Assembly (NCBI RefSeq): GCF_030678915.1
Contig: NZ_JAUUTZ010000023.1
Coordinates: 19,923-83,922, forward strand
Reading direction: 5' to 3'
Length of the DNA stretch: 64,000 bases
Source: Paracoccus wurundjeri
GTDB lineage: Bacteria > Pseudomonadota > Alphaproteobacteria > Rhodobacterales > Rhodobacteraceae
In this document: positions 62,372 to 64,000 of the stretch, piece by piece
Numbering within the stretch: position 1 is the stretch's first letter
How the letters are laid out: every line of letters begins with the position of its first letter
Made by a program: the position numbers and the translations under genes
Notes under the pieces: model-generated
Databases searched by the model: none
Seen by the model: the letters and a program-made list of their open reading frames with translations, nothing else
What the model was told of the DNA's origin: nothing

Positions 62372-62962
62372 TCAGGCCCGCCCCGCCGACGCTGACAGAA
62401 GCGACGGATCGATACCCTGCACCCGCAAAGCGGCCGGCCATTTGTCATCGTGATCCGCTCCGAAGATCAGATCATCGGCGGACTCTCCCAGCAGCCAGCC
62501 ATTGCGCAGCATCTCGTCCTCAAGCTGCCCGGGCCCCCAACCGGCATAGCCCAGGGCAAGCACGGCCGGTTCCGGACCCTTGCCATGCGCAAGCTCTTCC
62601 AGAATATCGCGGGTCGTCGTCATAGCCAGCCCCCCCGCAATCCGCATACGACCGTCGGGATCCTCGCCATGTTCGGGTACTTTGTGCAGGACAAAGCCCC
62701 GCCCCGGTTCGACCGGACCACCAAAGCGCACCTCGATCCTGCGGCCGGCATCATCGCTCTCGATATCCAGTTGCCGCATCAGGTCGTCAAAATCGATCTC
62801 GGGCAGGGGCCGGTTGAGCACCAGTCCCATTGCTCCTTCGGCGGAATGTGCGCAGATCAGCACAACCGAGCGGTGAAACCGCGCATCGCTCATGCCCGGC
62901 ATGGCAATAAGAACCTTGCCTGTCAGGTTTGCCTGCGGCTCCTGTATGGGGCTATTCGTCAT
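62372..62962 (-). CDS. YqgE/AlgH family protein (UPF0301)
   Basis: The 196-residue product has the family start LTGKVLIAMPGMSDARFHRS (about 13-32), AEGAMGLVLNRPL (about 41-53), RFGGPVEPGRGFVLH (about 74-88) and LGYAGWGPGQLEDEM (about 136-150). The family is conserved in proteobacteria, but its molecular role is not settled. ATG 62962 follows GGAGGCAAA. Confidence 0.95.
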   Translation of the reverse strand: MTNSPIQEPQANLTGKVLIAMPGMSDARFHRSVVLICAHSAEGAMGLVLNRPLPEIDFDDLMRQLDIESDDAGRRIEVRFGGPVEPGRGFVLHKVPEHGEDPDGRMRIAGGLAMTTTRDILEELAHGKGPEPAVLALGYAGWGPGQLEDEMLRNGWLLGESADDLIFGADHDDKWPAALRVQGIDPSLLSASAGRA

Positions 62963-63065
62963 TTTGCCTCCTTATCCCTTCTAAGATCAGCACTCTGCGT
63001 CATGGATGCAAGCCCCCGCGCTATTGTGACTTCATTTGTGCCGCAATCGCCGCTAGTTCAGTCAC

Positions 63066-63851
63066 ATGATCCGATTTTCCCTGCTTTCCCTTTGCCTGAT
63101 TCTGACCGGCATCACCGCCTCTGCCGATGAATTTCCGCCCGGGATCCGTTCCGCGCGGCTCTTGCCCGGCTGGACGGATAATGACGGCAACCGCATCTCG
63201 GCATTTGAATTGCAACTTGAACCGGGCTGGAAAACCTATTGGCGCAAGCCGGGGGATAGCGGGCTGCCGCCCGAATTCGACTGGCAGGAATCCACGAATC
63301 TGGCCGCAATCGCGCTGCATTGGCCCGCGCCCGAGGCCATAGTCTCGGGCGATGAGACGACGCTTGGCTATCACGATTTACTGGTGCTGCCTTTCACCGC
63401 CCGGCCGAAGGATCCCGCCAGCCCGGTCGAACTGGCCGCCGCCGTCGAATTCGGTGTGTGCGAGAAAATCTGCGTGCCTGCCTATCTTGAACTGCAGGCC
63501 CCTGCCCCCGGCGAAACGCCCACGCCGGAAATCACCCATGCGCTAGAGAAAATGCCGCGCCCGTCTTCTGTCAGGCCGGTCTGTACAACCCGGAATATCG
63601 ATGATGGCACCCAGCTTAGCGTATTGCTGCCAACTGCCCGGATCGAACTCGCGGCCATGGAGTTGCAGGGGCGGCCGGATGTCTGGGTATCGTCAGCACA
63701 GCTTGAACCAGAGGCCGAGGGCACCCGCGCGACAGCCGATTTCGTGCCGCCATCCGGAAAACCATTCGACCTTGATCCCTCGCACCTTCTGATCACGGTA
63801 ATCTCCCCAGACGGCGCCACCGAGATTCAGGGATGTACGCTTCAGGATTAA
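63066..63851 (+). CDS. DsbD N-terminal-domain-like periplasmic protein
   Basis: The 261-residue product has a Sec signal (MIRFSLLSLCLILTGITASA) and a DsbD-alpha-like immunoglobulin fold: GWTDNDGNRISAFELQLEPG (about 36-55), WKTYWRKPGDSGLPP (about 56-70), and the CEKICVPAYLEL motif (about 132-143), whose two cysteines match the redox-active pair of DsbD-alpha. It probably carries electrons to, or receives them from, periplasmic thiol proteins. No membrane or thioredoxin part is present in this gene. Confidence 0.9.
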   Translation: MIRFSLLSLCLILTGITASADEFPPGIRSARLLPGWTDNDGNRISAFELQLEPGWKTYWRKPGDSGLPPEFDWQESTNLAAIALHWPAPEAIVSGDETTLGYHDLLVLPFTARPKDPASPVELAAAVEFGVCEKICVPAYLELQAPAPGETPTPEITHALEKMPRPSSVRPVCTTRNIDDGTQLSVLLPTARIELAAMELQGRPDVWVSSAQLEPEAEGTRATADFVPPSGKPFDLDPSHLLITVISPDGATEIQGCTLQD

Positions 63852-63892
63852 AGAATGCCGCGCCCGCCCGGCTTCGCTTCCTTTCCCCCTCC

Positions 63893-63942
63893 CTTCTTCT
63901 TTGCGGTAAATACCTCGGGGGTGCGGGGGGGGCGCCCCCCGC
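63893..63942 (-). repeat. Intergenic repeat copy, minus orientation, with GC hairpin
   Basis: CTTCTTCTTTGCGGTAAATA followed by CCTCGGGGG is the inverted form of the window's repeat (GGTATTT then CAAAGAAGAAG). The GC-rich hairpin is GCGGGGGG at 63923-63930 with CCCCCCGC at 63935-63942. It lies after the DsbD-N-like gene, and the remaining bases to 64000 are G/C runs without a gene. Confidence 0.65.
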
Positions 63943-64000
63943 CCAAGCGGGCCGCAAAAAACCCGCCAGACCGGGTGGGGGGGGCCCGGTGCGGGAGGGG

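Noticed and set aside
63920..64000. Extreme G and C runs at the right end of the window
   Set aside because: Part is explained by the repeat hairpin; the rest is too short and too close to the window edge to interpret.
1..64000. CRISPR array, prophage or insertion sequence
   Set aside because: No regularly spaced repeats, phage structural genes, transposase motifs or terminal inverted repeats with target duplications were seen.

Overview
The window is a high-GC chromosomal stretch from an alphaproteobacterium, most likely a Paracoccus-like member of the Rhodobacteraceae. Pointers are the codon usage, the CobS/CobT cobaltochelatase pair, tandem TRAP and ABC uptake operons, an atypical PstA, an exported-type Hint-domain protein, and an intergenic repeat (GC-rich hairpin, then GGTATTT, then CAAAGAAGAAG). 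It holds about 57 protein genes, one tRNA, one clear pseudogene and no rRNA or CRISPR array. Everything is read by eye; family names are recognition from memory and were not checked by search.

Layout. 1-6.6 kb: a tRNA-Arg(TCT), an AT-rich sulfotransferase-like gene, a TerC membrane protein with a structured leader, small exported proteins, an alpha/beta-hydrolase-like protein and a glutathione S-transferase. 6.9-21.7 kb: a large catabolic block. Its first half is SDR - spermidine/putrescine-type ABC importer (ATPase, Tat-type binding protein, two permeases) - histidinol-dehydrogenase-like enzyme - Zn alcohol dehydrogenase - aminoglycoside-phosphotransferase-like kinase. Its second half is a GntR/FCD regulator with a well-formed promoter, a DctPQM TRAP importer, a second Zn dehydrogenase and mannonate dehydratase, suggesting hexonate breakdown through D-mannonate. 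21.7-23.8 kb: two Lrp/AsnC regulators divergent from ilvC. 23.8-31.2 kb: an NrsF-type anti-sigma factor with an ECF sigma factor, a degenerate and an intact peptide deformylase, a PatB-like lyase, an L,D-transpeptidase, a CopA-like multicopper oxidase with a small companion, and accA.

31.3-36.9 kb: a GAF/Fis regulator, an aldehyde dehydrogenase and a DUF779 protein with a perfect palindromic operator candidate, then argC, an EamA permease and a small lipoprotein. 37.3-45.3 kb: LysR - HyuA - HyuB - TRAP importer, a hydantoin/oxoproline-type utilisation cluster. 45.4-50.5 kb: an RND efflux pump with its adaptor, divergent from a TetR repressor. 50.6-51.0 kb: a frameshifted and truncated formylglycine-generating-enzyme pseudogene. 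51.1-57.1 kb: pstSCAB-phoU-phoB behind four tandem Pho half-boxes. 57.5-64 kb: a small unknown protein, a candidate small RNA, cobS, cobT, a Hint-domain protein, YqgE, and a DsbD-N-like periplasmic protein.

The best candidate for something undescribed is the 6.9-15.6 kb enzyme set: three different dehydrogenase folds, one kinase and a dedicated importer. I do not recognise it as a complete known pathway. The 31.3-34.4 kb regulator/ALDH/DUF779 unit is the second most interesting.
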